This document shows positions 29,762 through 40,149 of a DNA stretch of 64,000 nt, piece after piece (position 1 is the first letter of the stretch; every line of letters starts with the position of its first letter). Source of the DNA: Plasmodiophora brassicae (lineage: Eukaryota; Endomyxa; Phytomyxea; Plasmodiophorida; Plasmodiophoridae). The notes beneath the pieces are model-generated. The model was not told the origin of the DNA. It worked only from the letters and a program-made list of their open reading frames with translations, and did not search any database. The stretch spans positions 744,001 through 808,000 of the forward strand of contig JASFAU010000002.1 of NCBI GenBank assembly GCA_039704465.1, given 5' to 3'. Position numbers and translations under genes: made by a program.

Positions 29762-31396
29762 ATGGCGGGAGGACCTGGGTTTATCATGCCAGGATCGTCC
29801 ATGGGCATGGAGCGCACAGTCATCGATGAAGGTCTGATACGCCAGGCAGTGATCGAGGATCGGAAGCCTGTGAAGGAGGAAGGGGCGCAGCCGACGGCCG
29901 ACGATGACGATGTCGACGAGGGCCTGGACGAAGACTTCAACTTGATCGAGATCGACTCGCTGTCGTTGTCGTTCCAGAACATCTTTAAGATCGACAACCT
30001 TCAGGGTTTCGCAAACCTGACCAAGCTCCAGCTCGACAACAACGTCATCGAGCGCATCGAGAACCTTGGGCACTTGGTCAACCTTACATGGCTCGACCTG
30101 TCGTTTAACAACATCACGAAGATCGAAAACCTTGATGCGCTCATCAACCTCACCGACCTGTCATTGTTTCACAATCAGGTCAACGTCATCGAGAACCTTG
30201 ATGCCCTGACCAAGCTCAACGTTCTATCCCTGGGCAATAACAACATCAAGGACGTGGAGAATATTGTTTACCTGCGGCGGTTCCAAGACCTTCGCCTGCT
30301 GAACTTGACGGGCAATCCCGTGTGCCGAGAGGACGATTACATGACGACGGTGCTCGCCTACCTGCAGCATCTGCACTACTTGGATTACGAAACGATTGAT
30401 TCGGCGCAGGTAGTCAAGGCCAAAGAAGACAAGCAAGCGCAGCTTCTCGAGCTCGAAGAACTCGAGAAGCAGCACGCCCAGGAATCGGCGAAAACGGTCA
30501 AGAAACAACTGTTCCGGGACGCGCTACAAAAGGCGAACCTGGCTGGTGTTGACGACCTCTTCGATGAAATGATTCGTGACGACGCGGAAATCGTTCGTCT
30601 ACAACAGTTGCCGGGCTTCAAGACCGTCCTGCAAAGCTACAGGGAGAAGACGGAGAAGACGGTCAGCGAATTTGTTGAACGTATGCTTACTGCCAGCAAT
30701 GCCGACCAGGAGGAGTTCGCTCTCTTCATGGGCGCCCTGGTCAAGCTCCACAAGACCAACGAGACCGAATCCCTCGAGCGAATCCGCCAGTTCAAGAAAA
30801 CGCAGAAGAAGACATTGGGCGAGTTCACAAGTGGGGCCAAGGAGGGTGTTCCAGATGGCACGCTGATTGCCAAGCTGGCAGAAAGCGTGCAGAACCTGTC
30901 GGACGACTTGATGGACCTGGAGATGCAGTGCACCGAGGAGGCGATGGAGTGCATCAATGAATTCGAGGGTACAGTCAGCAGGACGACAAAGGCGAACATT
31001 GAGCAGATGAGCAACTTCTTCCGACTGCTCGAGGATCTCGAACGTGTGTACTGGGAGGACCTCACCGCCCTTGTTCACGGTCTCATCGAGAAGTACAACG
31101 GATCGTCCGCCTCGGACAATCCCATCGAACCGGACACGACATTATCGACGATCCTGTCTGAGAAAGAGGCTCTGGAGACGTCCATCTCGAATTCGCACAA
31201 CAACCATCTGGAGCGCATCCTCAAGTTCGGCGACGAGGTCGTCGATCGCGCCACGAAGAGCGCCGAACGCGTCTCCGCCGACGCCCGCAACAAGGAGTAC
31301 CTTCGTAATCGTCGTCGCGTGTCCGAAATCTTCGACCTCGTCCAGCAGCTGAACACGCAGAACGGCATCGCCACATCGCCGTCCGTAACCAAATAA
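29762..31396 (+). CDS. DRC3: Dynein regulatory complex subunit 3 (LRRC48-like, 544 aa)
   Basis: Axonemal nexin-dynein regulatory complex protein. One exon; the ATG at 29762 is the first in frame. After a short acidic N-terminus, leucine-rich repeats run from about residue 60 to 190, including KIDNLQGFANLTKLQLDNN and IEKIENLDAL-like units (KIENLDALINLTDLSLFHNQ). A cap (NLTGNPVCREDDY) and two long coiled-coil segments follow. This arrangement and the roughly 520-550 residue length match DRC3/LRRC48. It is strong evidence that the organism makes a motile flagellum. An AATAAA follows the stop at once. Confidence 0.93.
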   Translation: MAGGPGFIMPGSSMGMERTVIDEGLIRQAVIEDRKPVKEEGAQPTADDDDVDEGLDEDFNLIEIDSLSLSFQNIFKIDNLQGFANLTKLQLDNNVIERIENLGHLVNLTWLDLSFNNITKIENLDALINLTDLSLFHNQVNVIENLDALTKLNVLSLGNNNIKDVENIVYLRRFQDLRLLNLTGNPVCREDDYMTTVLAYLQHLHYLDYETIDSAQVVKAKEDKQAQLLELEELEKQHAQESAKTVKKQLFRDALQKANLAGVDDLFDEMIRDDAEIVRLQQLPGFKTVLQSYREKTEKTVSEFVERMLTASNADQEEFALFMGALVKLHKTNETESLERIRQFKKTQKKTLGEFTSGAKEGVPDGTLIAKLAESVQNLSDDLMDLEMQCTEEAMECINEFEGTVSRTTKANIEQMSNFFRLLEDLERVYWEDLTALVHGLIEKYNGSSASDNPIEPDTTLSTILSEKEALETSISNSHNNHLERILKFGDEVVDRATKSAERVSADARNKEYLRNRRRVSEIFDLVQQLNTQNGIATSPSVTK

Positions 31397-31400
31397 TAAA
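31395..31400 (+). terminator. Candidate poly(A) signal
   Basis: AATAAA overlaps the DRC3 stop codon region. It is the right motif and place for cleavage/polyadenylation just downstream, but single hexamers are weak evidence. Confidence 0.4.
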
Positions 31401-31589
31401 GCCGCCGCCCCATCAACTGCCATCCGCAAACGTGCCCAGCGGGCCACAGTATCCAACTTTGCCTGCCTGCCGTCGCGTACAATGACATGCCAACGTGACC
31501 ACGGCACTTGTGATGTGCCCCGTGTCCTGTCACGACTCACGAGAGCGGTGACAGGCCCGCAGCAACTGCATTTTGCGGGAGCCCTCGTC

Positions 31590-32163
31590 ATGTACCGGTG
31601 GGCGCGTCGAGCGTACAGGGCGGTGGTTGCGACGCCTGACGCACCGAAGGCAATAGGCCCGTACAGCCAGGCAGTACGCGCGAATGGGTTTCTGTTCGTG
31701 TCTGGCATGATCGGGTTTGTTCCCGAGGTCGGGGGCGCTCGCCTGATGCTGGAGGGCTCCGGGCGATCCTGAATCCGAGTTGCACAGACTATGGAGCTTG
31801 CATCGAAGAGTGATGTAAAGCTACAGACGGAACAAGTTCGTACCTTTGGCAGCTGTGGTGATGGGTTCTGACGCGCCAGACAGGCGCTGAAGAACATGGT
31901 CAATGTTTTACGTGCTGGCGGTAGCAATCCGGACAAGGTGGTCAAGACAACGGTCTTGATGACCGACATGGATAACTACAAAGTAATCAATGAGGTTTAC
32001 GCGAAATGTCAGCCGTCGATATCTTTGCATGTAGCTGTTTCGTCTAACCTTTGTCTCAGTCTTCACTAAGGATTTCCCAGCCCGCGCCGCGTTTGCTGTC
32101 AAGGCGCTTCCTGCCAATGCTCTCGTCGAGATCGAATGCGTGGCGATGTGTGAAGAAGACTGA
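31590..32163 (+). CDS. RidA/YjgF family enamine deaminase (137 aa)
   Basis: Hydrolyses reactive enamine/imine intermediates from amino-acid catabolism, usually in mitochondria or cytosol. Exons 31590-31727, 31788-31835, 31884-32007 and 32060-32163 join in phase to 138 codons; the second exon is only 48 nt. Conserved parts are APKAIGPYSQAVRANGFLFV, SGMIGF, EQALKNMVNVLRAGG, VVKTTVLMTDMDNY, NEVYAKFF and the C-terminal PARAAFAVKALPANALVEIE with the active-site Arg. The N-terminal Arg/Ala-rich stretch before APKAIG could be a mitochondrial targeting peptide. Confidence 0.92.
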
Positions 32164-32281
32164 AGCGTCGAACATGCGCGAAACACCAATACCACGCGGT
32201 TGTCGTAATGCAATCCTATGGCAATCGTTGCTGTGTACGCGTTGCCGAAAAGGTCGTAGTCGTATCGCTTGGCCAGTTGGT

Positions 32282-34233
32282 TTATCGTAGTATGCCAGTT
32301 CGCCAATAGTGGAGCTTCTTCCGCAGCAGCATGTTGAAGTCAATGTCATTGCCAGGCGGTGGCAGATTGCGTTGCGCTGTCGCTTTGGCAGGATCGAATG
32401 GCCAGTCGTTCTGCAGATCTAGATGCTGCGGCTCAAGATAATCCGGTCGCCTAAAACGCCACTCAGAGAACTCGCTGACAAGAACTCTGGTCACGTACAG
32501 GGCTGTGCGAATATCTGGGCGCCTCTCTAAGGATTGCACCCACTTTGGGTCAACCTGTTTTGGTATCTCCTTCTTGGGCGGCGGAGGGGCTTCAACATCA
32601 ACGGGAGGGAGCTCGCCGAATACGGTTGTATTTCGAATGTCGACATGAACGGCCTTAGCATAATGTCAGTAGTTGGACATATACAGTTCGAGAACGCTAC
32701 CTTTGTTGCAGCACGCTCCCTCACAGTAGATTCATCAACAAATGGCGCTTCGGTCATGGCACTTGACATTAACTCATTGCGATGATGCTGGAGCCACAGC
32801 GTCGAATTCGGTGCTGGCCGTGCCAGGACAGAATCAGATTCAGTGGCCGTTGCACCGCTGCTTAACACTGCTTTGATCTTTGCGGCACTTGTAAACCGTC
32901 CGACCGGAGGCAGCGGAGGAGTTGGCCTTGATACAGTCGAGTCGCCACTCTGCGCCCCGACGTGTACGGGTGGTTGAGGCTCAGGTTCTGGAAGCGGCGC
33001 CGGCCCAGCGCGCGGCAAGAGAGAATCGTCGTCTTCATCAGCCTTGGCAGCGTCCGAGAATTCGTCAGAAAAGAACCCCGCATCTGCCTCCGCTTCTTCT
33101 CGCTGGGTACTCGCCTCAGCACACTCTTTCGTCGAACCCAGTGTGGCACTTTCAACGGGAGCAACTTGACTCTCTGGCATCTCAGCAGATACGTCATCAT
33201 TCGAGGACTCCATTGGAGAACGGCTTGCGTCAAGTTCGTCATGACAAGTGGAATCGGGCAGCGCATCCGCAGATGTCGCGATTGGCCAAACTTCCACAGA
33301 TCCATCATAGAGCGCGACAAGCAGCTGAGGGGACTCTGTTGGTTCCCCTTCGCGATTAAACCCGAGGAAAGCGAGCGCGACCACAGCGCTGTTGCAGGCA
33401 AGCTGTGCCAGGACGCACCCACCATCAAGATCTCTAACGGACACGATGCCGTTTGCAAGCCCAATAGCAACGACATGCATTGGGCCGGTATCCATGCTGA
33501 CAACAGCAGCATCCTCTTTCCATTCATGAGTAACAGAGAATGATCCTTCTCCAGGCGAAACGACGCGAATGTTCCCGTCAGCATCGGCGAATAACGACGA
33601 CGTTCGATTTCGCCATGCGATCGCAGAACGGGAAACCGAACTCGTGCTTATAGCGCATTGCAGAGTACCGTCAAGAGCATTTCGAATGACAATGGTACCG
33701 CTTTGGGCGGCAGCAAAGACGACGTCATCGCAAGCGGCGATCGCAGTAATCGTATCGTTCAGCGTCAGGGCAGAATAAGACCAAATAGGGCCATGTGCGG
33801 CGAGACTCCACAGAGTCGTCCGCCCATCCGCATCTCCGATCATTATCTGCGAATTGCCCACGACGTCGATAGCAGTAATCGCGGCCTGCCCAGCCTGGAT
33901 CTGCAGCACAACCCCATCCATCGTCATGGAAGTGTACAGTACTCGGTTGGAAGGCGACTGGAGCATGTACATATAGTCTTCATCGGCACGTAGCGATATG
34001 ATGGGCGCACGTCGATGCGCACCGGTCGCACTGACGATGAGCGCGAACGTACGATGCGGGGCGGCGTCGTCCCGCAACGACAGCACATGGACCTGTGCAG
34101 ATGCAGTGGCCAAGATCACCACCTTCTGACGATCTGCGACGCCCCCGCAGACCACAGCGGACAGGTCACAGGTCGGGATCCTGCCGAACCGGACCGTCGT
34201 GTCAGTGTCGGGCGACAGCGACGACGACGCCAT
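32282..34233 (-). CDS. WD-repeat-like protein with conserved C-terminal tail (634 aa)
   Basis: Exons 34233-32701 and 32653-32282 join in phase 0 across a 47-nt intron. The first 330 or so residues read as beta-propeller blades without perfect WD signatures (for example SQIMIGDADGRTTLWSLA, VFAAAQSGTIVIRNALDGT, VVAIGLANGIVSVRDLDGG, LLVALYDGSVEVWPI). An acidic, Pro-rich linker follows. The C-terminus contains PKWVQSLERRPDIRTALYVT, WRFRRPDYLEP and KKLHYWRTG, which look like a conserved short domain. I do not recognise the family with confidence; the tail and neighbouring DRC3 make a ciliary WD protein possible, but that is speculation. The ATG at 34233 is the first real ATG; the frame opens with a non-ATG codon upstream. 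Confidence 0.75.
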
Positions 34234-34889
34234 TTTTGCTGGCTGGGCCCAGTCCCCCACCCTATCGGAACTTGCCCGCAGCATATGCCGCTCTTATGTT
34301 ACGCGTCCGAAGACGCAGGATGGTTCAGATTATCTTGTCAGGTGGTGGTGGTGGGAGGCAGCAAGTGCGGGTTCGTCATCCATGTGCCTAATGCCCCTTG
34401 CACGAGAAGCGAGGCGCTAGTTTACATATGATTCGTCGTTACGGTGCCAACGTGGAAGCTATTGCAGGGGCGGGACGGGTGGTCTATAATGAGAGCATTG
34501 ATAGGCGTTTCAGGCTGAAATCCCAAAAATACGTATCAGGTGTCAGAGCGCGCGGTATAATAGGTTGACGACCGACGCGTGGAGTCATGCACTGCGGAGC
34601 GTGCCATTATTGGCGGCCATAGTCATTCTCATTCGCGCGATCAACCACCGGAGGTTGTCGTTCATATCGGCTGCCGTTGTTACATTGCGATTCGGGCGCC
34701 CGGGTGGTTCCCGCGTGCCGTATCGATCTGTGACTGGCTGCACACGGTCTCGCTGACAGTCAGCCTGTCTCGAACGCGTGATCTCAGCGTCTGACCCTGA
34801 CCGCGTGCTCTCATTCGGCAATCCACACCGGTCGTCCTTTGCATCAACGGAGGCACAGGCGACGATCGCGATCACGATCGGGAGCCCGC
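34234..34889. other. Divergent intergenic region of about 650 bases
   Basis: Lies between the leftward WD-like gene and the rightward small unknown gene. Short plus-strand frames exist but none has recognisable content. Probably promoters and 5' UTRs of both neighbours. Confidence 0.35.
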
Positions 34890-35246
34890 ATGTCCAGCAA
34901 GACTATTCGGGAGCGCCATCGGCAACATCATCCTCGGCCACGATCCGACGACACGCCGCCGCCACTCATGACGACGTCCACGGGCACCGACGGCGAATCG
35001 GAAACGGCATCATATCCCAACTGGGAAATGCTGCCGGATGCACCGTTCAATGGGTCAGGCAAGCTCATGACCAGGCACCAATACCATCGTCGACGGAAGC
35101 GCAAGTTCAAGTCGTCGTCACAGTGCGACACCGAGCTGAACCCGTTCAACGTCCAGGAAATTGGCTCCATGACGGCATATGCTGTTCAGTCAGGTCCACC
35201 TGCACACAACGCCGACGACGAAATAAATGCAATGGACGTGCTCTAG
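34890..35246 (+). CDS. Hypothetical basic/hydrophilic protein (118 aa)
   Basis: Not recognised. The frame encodes a polar protein without membrane segments: a His/Arg/Pro-rich start, a WEMLPDAPFNGSGKLMTRHQ core, a basic RRRKRKFKSS patch that could act as a nuclear localisation signal, and an acidic end. The ATG at 34890 is one of two in frame. It may have additional exons, and it may not be a gene. Confidence 0.4.
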   Translation: MSSKTIRERHRQHHPRPRSDDTPPPLMTTSTGTDGESETASYPNWEMLPDAPFNGSGKLMTRHQYHRRRKRKFKSSSQCDTELNPFNVQEIGSMTAYAVQSGPPAHNADDEINAMDVL

Positions 35247-35449
35247 TACGTCTGTGCAATAGTATAGTAAATGTGAACCGTACGTGTATGGCACATCGTG
35301 TGTGCAACCCGAGTCCTCGAGCTACTACTAGTTACTGTCTCTCACCCTGAGCAGAGGAGAGGTTCCGGTCTGATCACAGGTTGCCCTGCTTAAACCAGGA
35401 AATGGCAGCACGACACGCTTTAGGAAGTAGGAAGGGTGCAATAATTTCA

Positions 35450-38400
35450 TTAGTTAGCCTGCCTTCTGTAGAACAGCACATACGCGTCCTTTGTACAGAT
35501 TTCCTCCGATTCGACAACGCGGACGACATCGTCGTCGAACAGCCGCCACGCCCCATCAAGCCCTTTGCAGAACGCGGTGTAGTGGCCGAAGAACGAGGCG
35601 CCGTGGTGGTTGATTACGCTAAACAATTCGTAACGAACGGGAAGCTGACCATCGCTCCACGAGACGAATCCGTCCAGATCGAGGTCACGCAGCGGAAACT
35701 CGACCTTCTTTGAGATCTTATTCGGCGTGTTTCCAAACAGGAAATGCTGTCGGATACTGTCAAAGCGTTTCAGATGGAGAACAAGAATATCCGGAAGCCG
35801 GTACAGGCTAATCCGCTTCGACGCACTGCCTAGCTTATGGCAAGCCGGGCAACGCCAGTCGTTGATGCCCAGCGACTCCACACGAGTGAACTCCCTGAGG
35901 CAATCCCCGATCGTGACAGGACGCTCGCCAGACGGCAAATCGAGATTAGAATCCGACCCTTCTTCACCCGCTTCCGCATCATCAATCGCGTTAAACTCGC
36001 CCATGTCGAAGTAGAGGAGATGCGCCGTTTCAGCCGTGACAGACAGAATTGCATCGGGAGCGACGTGGACGACCGAATCAGCGTCTTCAATACCCATGAT
36101 GCGCTGCTCTGATGGGATCAGCAATTCAATGCGCCAGGGCGATGCCGATGCCTTGCCCGACTCGGATCCACGTGCGAGCATGGTCCGAACACTGTCGTAC
36201 AGGGCAGAGCCGAGCACGTTACGATCTTGTGGAATATCGATAACGAATGGACGGCCACGGAACAGCATCTGGTCGCCACGCATCGAGATCTGCCGGATGA
36301 TGCAAGACAGAGGAGCCGTGCCAGGGCGTATCTCAAACGCGGCAAGCATCAGGGAACCCTGATCCCGGTTCGGAGGTTGTCCATTTTCAGGCATCATGAT
36401 CAGCGGATGAGACTGCGCGAAATACGCCATGACAAGAGGGTTTCCTTGGGTGTAATCGCGTCGCGACAGCAACGTAGGAAGCAGGCATCGCTCGAGCGTC
36501 GAAGGCGTTACCTTAGAAGGGACCGCAATAGTAAGCTTTGTCGGACGAGCTCCCGAACGGGGGCAATAGATGACAGTACGCGGGGACATTGCCTCGGGGA
36601 GCGGCAGGGAAACGCAGGTAAACGCGTCGAATTTCACAGATGGCGGGCACGTGCCATTAGGGCATACCAGTTCCGATTTGAACTGCCCACACAGGTAATC
36701 GACAATGATGGACTGGTTTCGGGCGAGATAGTTTGTCCATTGCTCGGCAGCAACGAGTTCGTCGGGGCGGCCGTTGCTGTCCGTGATGGGAATATACGGC
36801 TTCGAGTGGATTCGGTTCAGATCCTCGTGTAGGCCATCAAGTAGGAACGCGAGAAATTCCTGGGCGTCATGTTGCTGAGTACCGGCAAACTGGGTCGCAT
36901 GTGCCGCCAGCGTCGATTTAAATTCACGTGCGTCGACGACATCGTGTGGACCAAACCACATCTCCTTCAGAAGGCAAGCGTAGGCTGCGGCGAGGCGGCC
37001 TTGGCAGCCCAGCGGATTGTCACAATTCAGTTCCAGTCTGAAACTGTCAGACAGAAACGGGCGAGATATCTCCCAGCAATTGCTCAGGCACTGAAGCGCC
37101 GCGTTCACGTAACAGGAGTTGCCAATGTTGCGAATCCCAACCGTACCAGGGGCACGCTGCCTAACGACGGTCAGCTTGCCACATGATTGCTCCATATGAT
37201 AGGGGCGATGGCTTTGGAGACAGCCGCTTGAGCAATAGCGGACCAGGCTGCAGCGAGCACATCGAAAAACACGAGCGCCAGCAACGATACGTTGGTAGCA
37301 GGCATCACAAGAGTCGGCTTCGCCACGTGGAGATAGAGGACAGACCGAAGGAGGCCAGAGTCCGGTCGGGAGACGACGTTCAATGGCAATTGAGTCGCCA
37401 TTGGCAAACCCGAGCTCGCGCAAAGTTACGTCGACTGGCAAAAGTCTGCCGAGGTGGACGGCACGCACCTCGGTCGCGGTGGCAACCCATACGGAACAGA
37501 GGGCCTGGAGGATAGACCGAACAGTGTGCAAGGCGCTGCACGTAAAGACAACGACGGGCTTGTCGGTCGACTTCGCAAATAACGTCGTCGGGTACAATTC
37601 GCAGTCGAGCTTGACCACTGGTTGCCAAGTGCTCAAGCCGTCGTCCCCCGATGGTGCTATAACATGCCGTCGAACACAGGGGCCGCCACCGAACCGCTTC
37701 ATCAGCATATCCCACACTTCATCCGTCACGATCACGTAGTCCTGCTTGCGAATACCGGGACGCACGCTGAGGCCGTCGTCGAATGGGGCGAGTGTCTGGT
37801 GAACGGCATCTCCAGCCGACTTCATATCACCAGTGTCAGGCGAACCAGAGTCTCGGTCGCGGGATTCGTCGCTATCCAATAACGCCGCATTATCAACCGG
37901 CCCTGGAGAACCATCGTAATCCGCCTTGCTGAGCAACTCGAACTGTGCCCACCAGGCACCTGAACGCAGTTCTAAGATGGTGTCCAAACAAGCACGCACA
38001 CCAAACATCGAAATTACCATTAACAATGGGAAGCGTGAGAGGACTCGAGACGTCCACGGTCGCGTACTGTAGCCTGGACGAAACGGTCCCGTAGAAGTCC
38101 CGGTCGGTTATCTCAGACGATGGCTCGCCGCACAGACGATTATATGATTCCTGAGCTAAAGCAGAATTGCCCAGCTTGAAGGACGTTGCATAGTCATCTT
38201 TAGCATCGGCGAACCTGCCCATGACCTCTCGCGCACGGCCACGATTGAAGTAGGACTTCGGGTTCTTCGGGTCTACTTCGATCGCTCTGGAAAAGTCCTG
38301 GTCGGCCTCGACTGGCTGGGACATTCTCAACCGGGACATGCCGCGGTTTCGAAGCAAGACTACCAAACGGTCACGGTCGGCGTGATCCAGCGCGGCCGAG

Positions 38401-38564
38401 AACAACTCAACGGCACGCGCGTACTCGCCGTTACGGAAGGCGTCGTTTCCTGCCTGGTGCATCGAGGCCAGTTTCTGCTGTCGCCCAGGGACAGCGGCAC
38501 CGTCTTCAACGCTGCCGCCCTCGGCAGACTGTCGGTCGTCAGCAGCGGCCATGCCGTCGGTCAT
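35450..38564 (-). CDS. TPR-DUSP-MYND ubiquitin-specific protease (about 1,018 aa)
   Basis: Cysteine deubiquitinase of the USP family. Exon 1 (38564-38018) encodes three TPR-like repeats (GNDAFRNGEYARAVELFSAA, NRGRAREVMGRFADAKDDY). A 58-nt intron then joins in phase to exon 2 (37959-35450). Next are a DUSP-like domain (AWWAQFELLSKADYDG to VWDMLMKRFGGG), a ubiquitin-like segment (VTLRELGFANGDSIAIE), a MYND zinc finger (CDACYQRI to CSSGCLQSHRPYH) and the catalytic domain. The Cys box IRNIGNSCYVNAALQCL is near residue 465 and the His box GHYTAF near 975, with LHLKRFD and DAQEFLAFLLDGL between. MYND is known in USP19 and some plant UBPs, and DUSP-UBL in USP4/11/15. I do not recall TPRs at the front of either. 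The ATG at 38564 is used because the upstream in-frame start is GTG. Confidence 0.87.
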
Positions 38565-38735
38565 TCGTCGCGCAATACTCGTCCGCGGGTTTTCTGCGGC
38601 CACGCGGTACTACTGGTGGTAATAGTCGGTGGAGTGGACGGGTGAGGATGGAGGACCTGTCCCCCGCATCCCCTTGTTCCGCATGCCTATGCCACAGGAG
38701 CCTGTTTATTGAGCCGACAACGACCTAGGTAGCCA

Positions 38736-39290
38736 TCATTTCAAGATGACTGTGTCGATCTCCTGGACGATGCCTTTGCTGTTGCAGTGTATGTCCTTTT
38801 TGACAACGTCGGCAACGCCGTTCACGTTCAGCACTTTCTCGTTCTTGCATCTCTGGAACTCCCTGCCGAAGATCTTCTTCTTACTGCATTTGTTTCGGCT
38901 CACCATGCGAAACGTAAGGGTGTCGCCTGATATGGACTTGGCTTCCTTGTTCTGTTCCAGATCTTTGGCGGAGTTCTGATTCGGGATGGTGAGCCGGCCA
39001 AGGATGGGGGCCACCGTGTCGTTCTTCCCGCTTAGCAACTGGGACTTCGTATCCGTCGACAGTTTCGCAAACGCATCGTCATCAGGAGCCAGCAGCGTCC
39101 AGCTGGATAAGGACGTCATGGAGTCAGCAACTCCCGATTCATTCATGACCTTGATCAGCGTCTGAAATTGTGGACCCGCGTTCGAAAGGCATTGCAGAAT
39201 CGGATTCGCATACATAACGGACTCTATACCAGGTGGCGATACGGCCAGCACGGTTACAATCGCCAGCGTTACACTTATGCGGACGCTCAT
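38736..39290 (-). CDS. Secreted FAS1 (fasciclin) domain protein (184 aa)
   Basis: One FAS1 domain behind a signal peptide (MSVRISVTLAIVTVLAVSPP). Domain landmarks are LIKVMNESGVADSM, WTLLAPDDDAFAKL (the H1-type motif), GRLTIPNQ, LTFRM and the closing DIHCNSKGIVQEIDTVIL, equivalent to the 'NGVIHVID' end of FAS1. FAS1 domains mediate cell adhesion or matrix contacts and occur on fungal and protist surfaces. A single copy with no visible GPI signal suggests a soluble or wall-associated protein. The ATG at 39290 is the first in frame. Confidence 0.85.
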   Translation of the reverse strand: MSVRISVTLAIVTVLAVSPPGIESVMYANPILQCLSNAGPQFQTLIKVMNESGVADSMTSLSSWTLLAPDDDAFAKLSTDTKSQLLSGKNDTVAPILGRLTIPNQNSAKDLEQNKEAKSISGDTLTFRMVSRNKCSKKKIFGREFQRCKNEKVLNVNGVADVVKKDIHCNSKGIVQEIDTVILK

Positions 39291-39569
39291 GGTTGGTCGC
39301 AACACCCGGTATCACAATGACGAAGGGCTCGGCCGGTCGGAACGGAACTGCTGGGCAATGCGGCCAGTTTGTGGATCGGAGCAACGCCGTTCTACGGGAA
39401 CAGTTCCGCCTCATCTTGCCATTCCGGTATCTGCGTAGTCTACGATTCTCGTAAATTCCATAATTCGACTCCAGGTTTGAGATCCGCGTGCCAGAGTAGG
39501 TAGGCAATGATAGTTTAGGCGACTCGACGCACAAATCACAATCCTCGCGGACGGGCTGCGAGGACCGCC

Positions 39570-39985
39570 ATGGAATCGGCGCCGGCCCCTGCGGGACGTC
39601 GCACCGATCGGCCAGTTGGCTTCATCGAGACGATCATGATGGAAGGTACGCATCCGGTTGGCCTGCGTACCGCGGTTCTTGATCTGATCGTAGCGGCGAC
39701 GCAGCCATAACACCGGGCGCCAACTCGTCTTCGCTATTGCTGCTGAACGTCACGGTTGCTGTCCTGGCCATATGCATTGTCCTCAGCCTCGTCACCGGTC
39801 TAGCCAACATCCACATGGTGATCTTGCTGGGCCTGACGGTCTCGCTTGGCACCGCGCTTACTCTGTAGGAACGTTTCATGATATGGCAATTCCGCGTCGG
39901 TACTCAGCTCGGCGCACGCCGATGCAGGTTTCAGGTCGAATTACACAAGCAGGCAGCAGTGTCGAGCAATACAAAACGGGAATGA
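39570..39985 (+). CDS. Pkr1-like V-ATPase assembly factor (97 aa)
   Basis: Exons 39570-39645, 39705-39864 and 39928-39985 join in phase to 98 codons. The product has GFIETIMMEAITPGANSSSL, two hydrophobic helices (LLLNVTVAVLAICIVLSLV and IHMVILLGLTVSLGTAL) and a short polar tail. The pattern of an N-terminal amphipathic stretch, PG-(A/T)-(N/S), then two helices with an IH between matches yeast Pkr1, an ER protein needed for V0 sector assembly. The last exon is inferred; without it the frame stops four bases later at the same place in the helix. Together with subunit e this gives two V-ATPase-related genes in the window. Confidence 0.75.
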
Positions 39986-40149
39986 ACTTACTTGGCAGAT
40001 GATTCTCAGGATGGGCGCGCGCGGGTCGGGATTCCGCGCACTGTGACCGTCGGTGCCGCAACCGCCATCGTCGTGTTGACGAGTGAACCGGATCGGCCCA
40101 AGCGGGTACGAGTTGGCGCCGCTTTGCCCTGATCGCGCGCACGTCCAGC

